Positions 15,596-23,445 of a DNA stretch of 40,050 bases are shown here, piece by piece. The notes under the pieces are model-generated. The model was not told where the DNA came from. It did no database searches and saw nothing but the letters and a program-made list of their open reading frames with translations. Each line of letters starts with the position of its first letter. Positions within the stretch are counted from its first letter, which is position 1. Source of the stretch: NZQO01 sp964639255 (lineage in GTDB: Bacteria > Bacteroidota > Bacteroidia > Flavobacteriales > Flavobacteriaceae); NCBI GenBank assembly GCA_964639255.1, contig CAZXDP010000018.1, positions 1-40,050 on the forward strand, given 5' to 3'. The position numbers were made by a program, and so were the translations under genes.

Positions 15596-16975
15596 GTGCT
15601 TCAAGCCTACACGCGCGAGTTCAAATACAACATCAGATTGGCGACACCGGTAATCCTGGGAATGCTGGGCCATACCCTGGTTGCCTTAGTCGATAATATT
15701 ATGGTAGGGCAGTTGGGTACGGCAGAATTGGCAGCCGTTTCACTAGGTAACAGCTTTATGTTTGTCGCGATGTCCTTAGGGATTGGTTTTAGTACAGCCA
15801 TTACCCCGTTGGTTGCCGAAGCACATAGCGAAGGCAATAAGGAGGCTGGCAAATCGTCGTTCAAACACGGATTGTTTCTTTGTCTTCTACTTGGTATCGC
15901 CCTGGTTGCGGCCGTATTTATCGCCAAACCACTAATGTACAAGATGGATCAACCTCCTGAGGTGGTCGACCTGGCCATGCCGTATCTCAATCTTGTAGCA
16001 GTGTCCCTCTTGCCACTAATTGTTTTTCAGGCCTTTAAGCAATTTAGCGATGGTCTTTCTATGACCAAATACCCAATGTACGCCACCATTGCATCGAACA
16101 TAGTGAATATCGCCCTCAACTATGCCTTTATATTTGGAAAGTGGGGCATGCCGCAATTGGGTGTTGTAGGGGCAGCCGTTGGTACTTTGGCATCCCGACT
16201 TATTATGGTGGCACATTTATGGTACCTGCTTTCCAAGAACAATGCCTCGAAGTATTATGTGGTCGATATCAAACTATTTTCCCTTAGCAGGAACATGCTG
16301 CGGAAATTGATCGATCTTGGTTTTCCTTCTGCACTTCAGATGTTTTTCGAGGTGGCCATTTTTACCTCTGCAGTATGGTTAAGTGGTATTTTGGGAAAAA
16401 ATCCCCAAGCCGCCAACCAAATTGCGCTCAACCTGTCCTCTATGACCTTTATGGTAGCGATGGGATTTAGTGTAGCGGCTATGATACGGGTGGGAAATCA
16501 AAAAGGATTGCGGCGATTTGGCGAGTTGCGACGTATCGCCTTTTCTATTTTTTTGCTATCTATTCTGTTGGCAGTTGTTTTCGCAGTACTCTTTATGGTG
16601 CTGAATGAGCCATTGCCCAAATTGTATTTAGATTATGATAATGTCGTACTGTTTCAGGATAATTTCGAGGTAATGTCCATAGCGTCCAACCTATTGCTCA
16701 TTGCCGCGGTCTTCCAGATATCCGATACGCTTCAGGTAGTCGCCCTCGGAGCGCTCAGGGGTATGCAGGATGTAAAAATTCCAACGCTCATTACCTTTAT
16801 TGCCTATTGGTGCATCGGGTTTCCCATTTCGTATTATTTGAGCATGCACACCCCTCTGGAGAGCGCCGGTATATGGTACGGACTGCTAGCGGGGCTTACG
16901 GCTAGCGGTGCGATGTTATTCATTAGATTTAATTACCTTTCAAGAAAATTAATCGCTTCATCTGAAATGTCATAA
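15596..16975 (+). CDS. MATE family efflux transporter
   Basis: A twelve-helix inner-membrane exporter that uses H+ or Na+ gradients, about 459 residues. Two homologous six-helix halves are visible: the first begins 'ATPVILGMLGHTLVALVDNI' with 'MVGQLGTAELAAVSL', the second after 'LRKLIDLGFPSALQMFFEVA'. No ATG precedes these residues in frame. GTG 15569 overlaps the -7 element, so GTG 15596 is the likelier start and gives a normal N-terminus. The drug or metabolite exported cannot be predicted. The next gene starts two bases after the stop, and the PAP2 gene overlaps that one, so all three are probably co-transcribed. Confidence 0.9.
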   Translation: MLQAYTREFKYNIRLATPVILGMLGHTLVALVDNIMVGQLGTAELAAVSLGNSFMFVAMSLGIGFSTAITPLVAEAHSEGNKEAGKSSFKHGLFLCLLLGIALVAAVFIAKPLMYKMDQPPEVVDLAMPYLNLVAVSLLPLIVFQAFKQFSDGLSMTKYPMYATIASNIVNIALNYAFIFGKWGMPQLGVVGAAVGTLASRLIMVAHLWYLLSKNNASKYYVVDIKLFSLSRNMLRKLIDLGFPSALQMFFEVAIFTSAVWLSGILGKNPQAANQIALNLSSMTFMVAMGFSVAAMIRVGNQKGLRRFGELRRIAFSIFLLSILLAVVFAVLFMVLNEPLPKLYLDYDNVVLFQDNFEVMSIASNLLLIAAVFQISDTLQVVALGALRGMQDVKIPTLITFIAYWCIGFPISYYLSMHTPLESAGIWYGLLAGLTASGAMLFIRFNYLSRKLIASSEMS

Positions 16976-16977
16976 TT

Positions 16978-17208
16978 ATGGAGTTTCCTAAATATTTATT
17001 GGGTGATAATACCGATTATCCCAACGCCGTTTTTGTAATCCACACCGAATTTCCCCGGTTTATCATTAATCTGGAGAATGATGAGGTAGAATGGCTGGAA
17101 GAATTTGACCAGCACGACCAAAAGGAAATAGAGGCCGAAACTGAAAACTACATCAAGGAGGCCAGCGAATTTTACGATAGGGAGATCGCTAGGTACGAAC
17201 ATGATTGA
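16978..17208 (+). CDS. Small acidic conserved-type protein, function unknown
   Basis: A 76-residue soluble protein, very acidic, without Cys, signal peptide or membrane segment. I do not recognise a domain. It opens 'MEFPKYLLGDNTDYPNAVFV' with beta character, and its second half is a charged helix ('DQKEIEAETENYIKEASEFY'). It starts two bases after the MATE gene and overlaps the PAP2 gene by eight bases, which supports real translation. It could be a small adaptor or a stand-alone housekeeping protein of the lineage. Confidence 0.7.
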   Translation: MEFPKYLLGDNTDYPNAVFVIHTEFPRFIINLENDEVEWLEEFDQHDQKEIEAETENYIKEASEFYDREIARYEHD

Positions 17209-17773
17209 ACAGCTCCTAACATACGATACTGAGCTTTTTCTATATCTTAACAATCTCGGCAGCGAATCGTGGGATAGGTTTTGGCGCTTTGTCACCGAAA
17301 AATGGTCGTCTATACCACTGTATCTACTGCTGCTATTTTTGATTTATCGCGAATTTGGACTGAAGGCCACAGTGGTGGTGGTACTTTCGGCGGCGGTAAT
17401 GATTACTGCCACAGACCAGCTGGCGAACCTCTTCAAATATGTCCTTTTTAAGCGTCCTAGACCTTGTAGGGTCGAGGAGCTGAAACCAGTGATGCGCTTC
17501 GTGGCCGATGGCTGCGGTCGTTACGGCTATTTTTCCGCGCACGCCGCGAGTTCTATGGCGGCCGCAGTTTTCCTGGGACTATTGTTACGGCACCGATATT
17601 ATTATTTGCCCTTTCTTTTATTATTATGGGCGGTAGCTACCGCCTATAGCCGAATCTACCTAGGCGTACACTATCCGTTGGATATCATTACTGGAATGTT
17701 CTTCGGTGCATTGATAGGCTGGTGTTTCTTCCTCATACAAAAACGAGTGAGACGGCGTTTTATCGCTTCTTAA
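17201..17773 (+). CDS. PAP2 family membrane phosphatase
   Basis: A 190-residue membrane phosphatase with about five membrane helices. The three PAP2 motifs are present: K-x6-RP as 'KYVLFKRPRP', a P-S-G-H-like motif as 'YFSAHAASSMAAAV' (SAHA in place of SGH, with the catalytic His kept), and 'SRIYLGVHYPLDIITG' with SR, His and Asp. Such enzymes dephosphorylate lipid phosphates such as undecaprenyl pyrophosphate, phosphatidylglycerol phosphate or lipid A. The start overlaps the preceding small gene by eight bases. The end overlaps the convergent GT39 gene by 14 bases, so a role in the same lipid pathway is possible but inferred. Confidence 0.93.
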   Translation: MIEQLLTYDTELFLYLNNLGSESWDRFWRFVTEKWSSIPLYLLLLFLIYREFGLKATVVVVLSAAVMITATDQLANLFKYVLFKRPRPCRVEELKPVMRFVADGCGRYGYFSAHAASSMAAAVFLGLLLRHRYYYLPFLLLLWAVATAYSRIYLGVHYPLDIITGMFFGALIGWCFFLIQKRVRRRFIAS

Positions 17774-19391
17774 CCAAATAAAGATCTCTCCTTAAACGCG
17801 CTTTGTATGAGGAATTACCCAATCCCTTTGGACTCATATCGAAGTGGTCGACTTTTTCCACTGAATACTCCTGAAAGGTTTTGTTGAATAGAGGAATGTT
17901 TTTTTCCGATACCAACACCCCGAACGCTTGGTCGGGAGGAATTTTCATCTGTCCTGCTTGTTGCAGTACGGGGATGGGTTCCCCATAGTCCCAAACCATC
18001 TCGGGAGAAAAACCCGATAATTGATATATTTTCAGTTGGGTGCGCTCTTGCCACTTATGCAATTGGGATATCGGTTTGTATGCCGGATTCACGGTAAGCG
18101 CCTGTGCCAATGGCATTCCAAAGCACATTATGGAAGCGATAAAGACAATGGTAAGGTAGAATACCATTTTACTGTTCTTGGCGCGTAATCCTTTAACTAT
18201 TAAGAATCCAAGGCACGCCAAGGCCAAGCTCAACAAGAGGAACCAAACCCACGCACCTTCAAATTGTCCTTGAAGCAGTAGATAACCCACAACGGGAAAG
18301 AGCAGTCCAATGAGTGCAATTGTCCCAAAGTTGAAATAAACAGGAAAAGTTTCCCAACGGCTGGTTAGTGAGTTAAATCTTCGGAAAAGATATTCTATGT
18401 AGAACGCGGTGGTAAAGGCCAATGGGATTAATACGGGTAAAAGATAGCGCGATTTCTTTTCGGGAACAAGCGACAATAACACAACCGATACAATGGTCCA
18501 TAGCCAACTGAACCGATACGCTTTCTTGTCGAACACTTTTTCTGTTAGGTAAGGATACAGCAGGCTTATAAAGGCGGGTATCGTCCAAATTCCGCTCTGT
18601 GTGAAGAAACTCCAATAATAATAAAATGGCTTCACCTTATAACCCGTCCAGTTACTGGCTTCGCGCTGGGTAATTTCCAGTACAGATTGTGCATCGAAAA
18701 GGTAGGTATACCCGTACCACCATCCTGAAACCACTGTTGCGACTATGGCGAATAGAACCAAGGGCAACCATCGGGTCCTCATGGACTGGAAGGTATAAAC
18801 CGCTCCAAATGAAATCAAAAATGGCAATAGTAGGGCGTATAGGGAAACGGGCCCCTTGCTCATAAAGGAAAACCCAAAGAACAATGCCGCCACCATGGCT
18901 CGAGTGTATTTTTTCTCTTCTGAAGTAAAAAAGAGATAGAGCTGGTAAATACATACTATCATAAAGGCGTGTGTAAAGATATCCCACTGGCCACTTCGGC
19001 CCGCAAAAACAATGTAAAACGATGATGCTAAGATGAGTGCAGCCACGAAAGAATAACCCTTGTTCTTTGTAACCCGATACGCGAATTTATAGGAAACCAA
19101 CACCAAGAGCATCGAAACCAATGCTGCCGGTAATCGCAGGGCAAATAAGTTTTTGAGACCGAATACGGCTGCCGATACAGCCGTAAGCCAAGTTGGCAGC
19201 GGAGGTTTTTGGTAACGTGGTTCACCGTTTAAGGTGGTAAGCAACCAATGACCATCGTGGAGCATTTCGCGAGCGGTAATAAAATTTCTCGCTTCCATGA
19301 TGTTTATATACAGTGCATCCAGGTTCACGAAAAAGATACTTAGGCAGGTAATTACCAAAAGGGCGATATGGTGTTTTTTACTGAGATTCAC
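17760..19391 (-). CDS. GT39/ArnT-like glycosyltransferase
   Basis: A 543-residue integral membrane glycosyltransferase with about eleven helices. The N-terminal loop after the first helix has the GT39/GT83 signature: 'NIMEARNFITAREML', then 'GHWLLTTLNGEPRYQKPPLP', with the acidic residue and the K-P-P-L motif. Enzymes of this fold take a sugar from a polyprenyl-phosphate carrier on the periplasmic face and move it to lipid A, proteins or other glycans; ArnT is the best-known case. The C-terminal ~90 residues form a periplasmic domain. It is the last gene of a minus-strand operon (GT2, LAB_N, GT39), overlapping the LAB_N gene by 14 bases. Confidence 0.88.
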   Translation of the reverse strand: MNLSKKHHIALLVITCLSIFFVNLDALYINIMEARNFITAREMLHDGHWLLTTLNGEPRYQKPPLPTWLTAVSAAVFGLKNLFALRLPAALVSMLLVLVSYKFAYRVTKNKGYSFVAALILASSFYIVFAGRSGQWDIFTHAFMIVCIYQLYLFFTSEEKKYTRAMVAALFFGFSFMSKGPVSLYALLLPFLISFGAVYTFQSMRTRWLPLVLFAIVATVVSGWWYGYTYLFDAQSVLEITQREASNWTGYKVKPFYYYWSFFTQSGIWTIPAFISLLYPYLTEKVFDKKAYRFSWLWTIVSVVLLSLVPEKKSRYLLPVLIPLAFTTAFYIEYLFRRFNSLTSRWETFPVYFNFGTIALIGLLFPVVGYLLLQGQFEGAWVWFLLLSLALACLGFLIVKGLRAKNSKMVFYLTIVFIASIMCFGMPLAQALTVNPAYKPISQLHKWQERTQLKIYQLSGFSPEMVWDYGEPIPVLQQAGQMKIPPDQAFGVLVSEKNIPLFNKTFQEYSVEKVDHFDMSPKGLGNSSYKARLRRDLYLVKKR

Positions 19392-20010
19392 GAAGCTGTT
19401 TTTTCCAAATGAAGATATTGCGCACGTAAATTACCAATCCTGCAATATGTCCGATAAATAATACGGGATCTTTTCTAAAAATGGCATACGCCAGTATGAG
19501 GGTAGCCCCGAAGGTGCTCAATTGCCAAAAGCCTACGGGCAGTTGCGAGGTTTTGGTTTTTTCAGAATAAAGCCATTGGTATACAAATCGAAGCGTAAAG
19601 ACAAGTTGCGAAACAATGCCCAACAGTAACAGCCAAAACGGAATTTCATCGTTTCGTAGCAATTGGTCCATATCGTATTCGCCGTTGTTGTACGCATAGA
19701 CCACGATGAATATGGGAAAGGCAGTCAAAAATAACTGAAACCATTTGGGCGACTTTTGCCATTCGCCCTGTAGATGCAAATTGCGTATGTAAATAAAATA
19801 GGTGAGGGATTGGCCTAGCATTATGGCGAAATCATCGCGAAGGTATCCATATACAAATAATAGAAACGACGCTAGCAAACTCAATTTCCAGAACAGCGAG
19901 GGGGTGACGACGCGCTTGCTTTTTTCAGAAAGAATCCATTGCACCAATAGTCTTCCAGAAAAGAGCAGCTGCGCCAAGAACCCTATGCCGTAAATAAGCC
20001 AATTGCTCAT
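19378..20010 (-). CDS. Tandem LAB_N-domain membrane protein
   Basis: A 210-residue membrane protein built of two copies of the domain named after the N-terminus of lipid-A-disaccharide synthase (LAB_N). Copy one (about 8-80) has 'AQLLFSGRLLVQWILSEKSK' and 'FAIMLGQSLTYFIYIRNL'. Copy two (about 122-205) has 'SQLVFTLRFVYQWLYSEKTK' and 'PVLFIGHIAGLVIYVRNIF'. Each copy carries three hydrophobic helices. The domain is related in pattern to PQ-loop/SWEET proteins, so a lipid-linked sugar flippase is a reasonable inference. The gene overlaps GT2 upstream by four bases and GT39 downstream by 14, so all three are translated as one unit. Confidence 0.88.
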   Translation of the reverse strand: MSNWLIYGIGFLAQLLFSGRLLVQWILSEKSKRVVTPSLFWKLSLLASFLLFVYGYLRDDFAIMLGQSLTYFIYIRNLHLQGEWQKSPKWFQLFLTAFPIFIVVYAYNNGEYDMDQLLRNDEIPFWLLLLGIVSQLVFTLRFVYQWLYSEKTKTSQLPVGFWQLSTFGATLILAYAIFRKDPVLFIGHIAGLVIYVRNIFIWKKQLRESQ

Positions 20011-20717
20011 CCCTTGCTCTTAATTTCGTAGCGAATGTATTTTTTCTTCATCCAAAGGTAGGCGAAGCAATCCATTAAAGGACCAAGCAACCTATTCCAG
20101 AGGCCAAATTTTGCCTTGCCCGCTACCCGAGGGAAATGCCGAACCGGAACTTGAACAATCCTGCCGCCCTGCAACAGGATCATAGCGGGCAGAAAACGAT
20201 GTAACCCCTTAAACATAGGGATGCGTTTGGCGTAATCGGTTTTTATGACCTTCAGGGGGCAGCCCGTATCGTCCATCCCGTCGCGGGTAAAAGCCCTTCG
20301 GATCCCGTTCGCTATCGTTGACGATACATTTTTTACGAAGGAGTCTTTTCTGTTGGCCCGCACGCCGGTTACCAACTCGTGATTCTCTATATGTTCCATC
20401 AAGAGGTCGAAATCTTCAGGATGGGTTTGCAGATCTGAATCGATATAGCCTGTTAGTGGCGTTTGCACATAGTCGAAACCCGCCTTGATCGCCGCGCTTA
20501 AGCCCCTGTTCTCCGTGAAGGATATATAGGAGAAGGCTTCATTTCTGTGGCAAATCGCTTCAATTAGCGCTTGACTATCATCTTGGGAGCCATCGTTTAT
20601 AAAGAGCACAGCAGTTTTTCTGGAAGCTATTCTGGTATAGCCCAGAAGTGCTTGTTCCACTCGCGGAAGATTGTCCTGCTCATTGTAAACAGGTACGATT
20701 ATGGTAAATTCGTACAT
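20007..20717 (-). CDS. GT2 family polyprenyl-phosphate glycosyltransferase (ArnC/DPM1-like)
   Basis: A 236-residue GT-A fold enzyme. It starts 'MYEFTIIVPVYNEQDNLP', has 'AVLFINDGSQDDSQ' (nucleotide-binding Asp) and 'TGYIDSDLQTHPEDFDLL' with the D-x-D-like metal site, then 'GVRANRKDSFVKNV' and 'FLPAMILLQGGRIVQVPVRHFPR', all as in dolichol/undecaprenyl-phosphate sugar synthases. It lacks the C-terminal pair of membrane helices of ArnC, so it is probably peripheral. An open frame runs upstream to 20804, but a -7 element at 20739-20746 places the start at 20717. First gene of the GT2-LAB_N-GT39 operon. Confidence 0.9.
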   Translation of the reverse strand: MYEFTIIVPVYNEQDNLPRVEQALLGYTRIASRKTAVLFINDGSQDDSQALIEAICHRNEAFSYISFTENRGLSAAIKAGFDYVQTPLTGYIDSDLQTHPEDFDLLMEHIENHELVTGVRANRKDSFVKNVSSTIANGIRRAFTRDGMDDTGCPLKVIKTDYAKRIPMFKGLHRFLPAMILLQGGRIVQVPVRHFPRVAGKAKFGLWNRLLGPLMDCFAYLWMKKKYIRYEIKSKG

Positions 20718-20738
20718 AGGGCGTTGCTGGCTTTTGTG

Positions 20739-20746
20739 CAAAAGTA
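20739..20746 (-). promoter_or_regulatory. Bacteroidota -7 element for the GT2-LAB_N-GT39 operon
   Basis: Reads TACTTTTG on the minus strand, 21 bases before the ATG at 20717. No good -33 box is visible. It decides the start of the GT2 gene. Confidence 0.55.
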
Positions 20747-20841
20747 GTTTTTTTAGTTCACAAGCACAGGTGTCGACTTCGGAATCGAAACACGTGCTGA
20801 CCAAGTTGGTTATAGTTTTATTCTAAGCTTCATATTTTACG

Positions 20842-20849
20842 TACTTTTG
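20842..20849 (+). promoter_or_regulatory. Bacteroidota -7 element for the sugar epimerase gene
   Basis: TACTTTTG, 18 bases before the ATG at 20868. The -33 region is T-rich without a clear TTTG. It is divergent from the GT2 operon element about 100 bases away. Confidence 0.5.
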
Positions 20850-20867
20850 GCACCATAATATAGTTGA

Positions 20868-21812
20868 ATGAAAATATTAGTAACAGGGGCGGCCGGTTTT
20901 ATTGGCTCCCACACAGCCGAACGTTTGGCGGTATTGGGTCACGAGGTGCTGGGGCTCGATAATTTCTCACCCTATTACGATATTGCGCTTAAACGCATAA
21001 ACAGTACCGAACTCGCCAAAAAAGGAATCGAGGTGCTTGAAGCCGATTTGCGTACCGACCCCCTGCAATCCTTGTTACCCAACGACTTGGATATTATTTT
21101 TCATTTTGCGGCCCATCCCGGTATCTCTGCCAGTTCCACTTTTGATGATTATTTCAGTAACAATATTTTAGCGACGCAACACCTATTGGATTATTGCCAA
21201 GAGCTCGCCAAACCTCTTTTTTTTGTAAATATAGCCACTTCCAGCATTTATGGTCTGGAAGCTACGATGGCTGAAACCGAGGCCCCATTACCTGCTTCTT
21301 GGTACGGAGTTACTAAGCTGGCGGCCGAACAGTTGGTGCTCGGCTACGTGCGCAGGGAATTATTGCGAGGAACATCGTTAAGATTATACTCTGTATACGG
21401 CCCTAGGGAACGCCCGGACAAACTGTATACGCGCTTAATAGACTGCGGATTGAATGATAAACCATTTCCTTTATACGAAGGAAGCGAAAAACACCTAAGG
21501 AGTTTTACATATGTCCAAGATATTGTTGACGGAATTGTGAGTATACTAGAGCATACCGAAGTTTGCAATGGGGAAATTTTCAATTTGGGCACCGAAGAGG
21601 AAAATAGCACCGCAACGGGTATCGCTACCGTTGAGGAAATTCTGGGCAAAATAATCACCGTGGAAAACAAACCATCGCGCCCGGGCGACCAGTCCAGAAC
21701 CAAAGCCAATATCGATAAAGCGAGAAAATTACTTAATTACAATCCACAGACTGGTTTGAAGGAAGGTTTGCAGGCGCAAGTGGCTTGGTTCAAAGCGAAC
21801 TTCGGAGGGTAA
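20868..21812 (+). CDS. NAD-dependent sugar-nucleotide epimerase/dehydratase
   Basis: Extended SDR enzyme of 314 residues. The Rossmann motif GAAGFIGSHTAE starts at residue 7, the catalytic Ser/Thr lies in 'NIATSSIYG', and the Y-x3-K pair is in 'SWYGVTKLAAEQL'. 'LRLYSVYGPRERPD' and the late 'SRPGDQSRTKANIDKA' are typical of UDP-glucuronate 4-epimerases and close relatives, so a UDP-sugar substrate is likely; which sugar is not provable here. It is divergent from the GT2-LAB_N-GT39 operon and may supply its donor. Its 3' end overlaps the convergent meaB gene by 23 bases. Confidence 0.88.
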   Translation: MKILVTGAAGFIGSHTAERLAVLGHEVLGLDNFSPYYDIALKRINSTELAKKGIEVLEADLRTDPLQSLLPNDLDIIFHFAAHPGISASSTFDDYFSNNILATQHLLDYCQELAKPLFFVNIATSSIYGLEATMAETEAPLPASWYGVTKLAAEQLVLGYVRRELLRGTSLRLYSVYGPRERPDKLYTRLIDCGLNDKPFPLYEGSEKHLRSFTYVQDIVDGIVSILEHTEVCNGEIFNLGTEEENSTATGIATVEEILGKIITVENKPSRPGDQSRTKANIDKARKLLNYNPQTGLKEGLQAQVAWFKANFGG

Positions 21813-22878
21813 GCAAAGTCTCTGCAGCTTGAAAGGGTGTGGTTTTGCCCGATTCAATAAGCGACAATTGCTTCTCAAGTTCTTCCTTAATTCCGGGGTG
21901 ATTGTAGAAATCCTGCTTTAAGTTACTTTCAATAGTTTGCAGTAACCAGAATTTGTTTTGCTGCTTTCTCTTATCGTGAAAATATCCGTTTTCTTTAACC
22001 AATTGATAGTATTCCTGGATTAGTTTCCAAATCGCATCGATTCCATCATTGTTCAGCGCGCTGCAGGTAAGCGTTTTAGGGTTCCAACCACTTTCCTTTT
22101 GTGGGTATAGATGTAAGGCACGGTTAAACTCCGTCTTGGCGAGTTGCGCGGCCTTTAGGTTGTCGCCATCGGCTTTGTTTATTACGATGGCATCGGCCAT
22201 TTCCATGATGCCGCGCTTTATGCCCTGAAGTTCGTCGCCGGCCCCGGCCAGCTTCAGCAACAAAAAGAAATCGGTCATCGAATGGACAGCGGTTTCGCTC
22301 TGTCCCACACCTACGGTCTCTATAAGCAAGGTGTCATAGCCAGCGGCTTCACAAAGTACAATAGCTTCGCGGGTTTTTCGTGCCACGCCTCCCAATGAAT
22401 CGCCGCTGGCAGAAGGCCTTATAAAAGCGTTGGGTTCGCGCACCAAGGCTTCCATTCGCGTTTTATCTCCCAAGATACTTCCGTGGCTTACGCTGCTGGT
22501 AGGGTCGACTGCAAGCACGGCAACCCGCTTTCCTTCTGCCACCAATAGTTTGCCAAACTGCTCGATAAAGGTGCTTTTTCCGACACCGGGTACACCGGTA
22601 ATTCCTATACGTAACGAGGCATTCGCATGCGGCAAACAGAGCGCAAGCAATTCCTTCGCTTGGTCCTTATGCTTGGCAGCAGTGCTCTCAATAAGGGTAA
22701 TCCCCTTGCTAAGCGCAGTACTGTTTCCATTTAGTAGAGCTGCTGCCAATTGGGCAACCGTTTGTTGCTGGGTGCGCTTTTGTTTTATGGATTGGGCCAC
22801 CTTGGCACTTACCCTGGAAATGGGCGCCACGCCTTTTTTTTCGGAAAGGGAAGAATCTTTTTCTTCGGAATCAGCCAT
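21790..22878 (-). CDS. meaB: Methylmalonyl-CoA mutase-associated GTPase MeaB
   Basis: A G3E-type GTPase of 362 residues that loads and protects adenosylcobalamin in methylmalonyl-CoA mutase. Walker A is GVPGVGKST, followed by the family-specific 'AVDPTSSVSHGSILGDKTRM' region; then 'IETVGVGQSE', the G4 motif NKAD in 'ADAIVINKADGDN', and 'CSALNNDGI' as G5. The first ~35 residues are a charged, poorly conserved extension; a later start is possible but none is clearly better. The mutase subunits are not in the window. A PduO-type cobalamin adenosyltransferase, which would supply the cofactor, is encoded about 10 kb away. Overlaps the convergent epimerase gene by 23 bases. Confidence 0.94.
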   Translation of the reverse strand: MADSEEKDSSLSEKKGVAPISRVSAKVAQSIKQKRTQQQTVAQLAAALLNGNSTALSKGITLIESTAAKHKDQAKELLALCLPHANASLRIGITGVPGVGKSTFIEQFGKLLVAEGKRVAVLAVDPTSSVSHGSILGDKTRMEALVREPNAFIRPSASGDSLGGVARKTREAIVLCEAAGYDTLLIETVGVGQSETAVHSMTDFFLLLKLAGAGDELQGIKRGIMEMADAIVINKADGDNLKAAQLAKTEFNRALHLYPQKESGWNPKTLTCSALNNDGIDAIWKLIQEYYQLVKENGYFHDKRKQQNKFWLLQTIESNLKQDFYNHPGIKEELEKQLSLIESGKTTPFQAAETLLTLRSSL

Positions 22879-22970
22879 GCTTGAAATTTATGACAATTTT
22901 ATGAATATAGGCTTTAATTACGCTTCGATTCATAGTATATTGAATTGAAATCACAAAAATAAATAGATCC

Positions 22971-23396
22971 ATGAAAACTTTGTATGAAGCAACCGCCACG
23001 GGTACAGGCGGTAGAAGCGGCCACGTGCGTACCGACGACGGAAAACTGGACCACGATCTTTCGGTGCCCAAGGCTATGGGTGGAGAAGGAGGCGAGGGCA
23101 CTGACCCAGAGCAATTGTTCGCCTGTGCCTATGCTGCCTGCTTTGGTGGGGCTGTGGCGCTTATGGCCAAGAAGAAGAAATTAGAACTATCCGATGACTT
23201 TTCTGTTTCGGCAACCATTGGTTTCTGTGAAGATGAAGATGGGGCCTTCTTAGAGGCAACCTTAGACTGCTACCTTCCCGGGCTCGATGTGGAAACGGGG
23301 GAGGACCTAATAAAGAAAGCACACGAGATATGCCCGTACTCCAAGGCCACTCGAGATAATATTACTGTTACCCTTAATTTGCTATTGGACGAATAG
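22971..23396 (+). CDS. ohr: Organic hydroperoxide resistance protein (Ohr/OsmC family)
   Basis: A cytoplasmic thiol peroxidase of 141 residues that reduces organic and fatty-acid hydroperoxides. The two redox cysteines are Cys57 in 'FACAYAACFGGAV' and Cys121 in 'HEICPYSKATRDNI', with the conserved Arg15 and Glu47 that activate the peroxidatic Cys. The spacing and the glycine-rich 'MGGEGGEGTDPEQLFA' place it in the Ohr branch. An additional Cys52 is present. It is a single-gene unit with a strong terminator downstream. No OhrR-type repressor gene is adjacent. Confidence 0.93.
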   Translation: MKTLYEATATGTGGRSGHVRTDDGKLDHDLSVPKAMGGEGGEGTDPEQLFACAYAACFGGAVALMAKKKKLELSDDFSVSATIGFCEDEDGAFLEATLDCYLPGLDVETGEDLIKKAHEICPYSKATRDNITVTLNLLLDE

Positions 23397-23414
23397 TATT
23401 GGTAAGAACGCATT

Positions 23415-23445
23415 AAAAAAGCCCCGATTTCGGGACTTTTTTAAT
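23415..23445. terminator. Bidirectional intrinsic terminator
   Basis: AAAAAAG-C-CCCG, loop ATTT region, CGGG-A-CTTTTTT: one C/A mismatch in an otherwise perfect stem with A and T runs at the ends. It closes ohr on the plus strand and the convergent DUF2383 gene on the minus strand. Confidence 0.85.
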
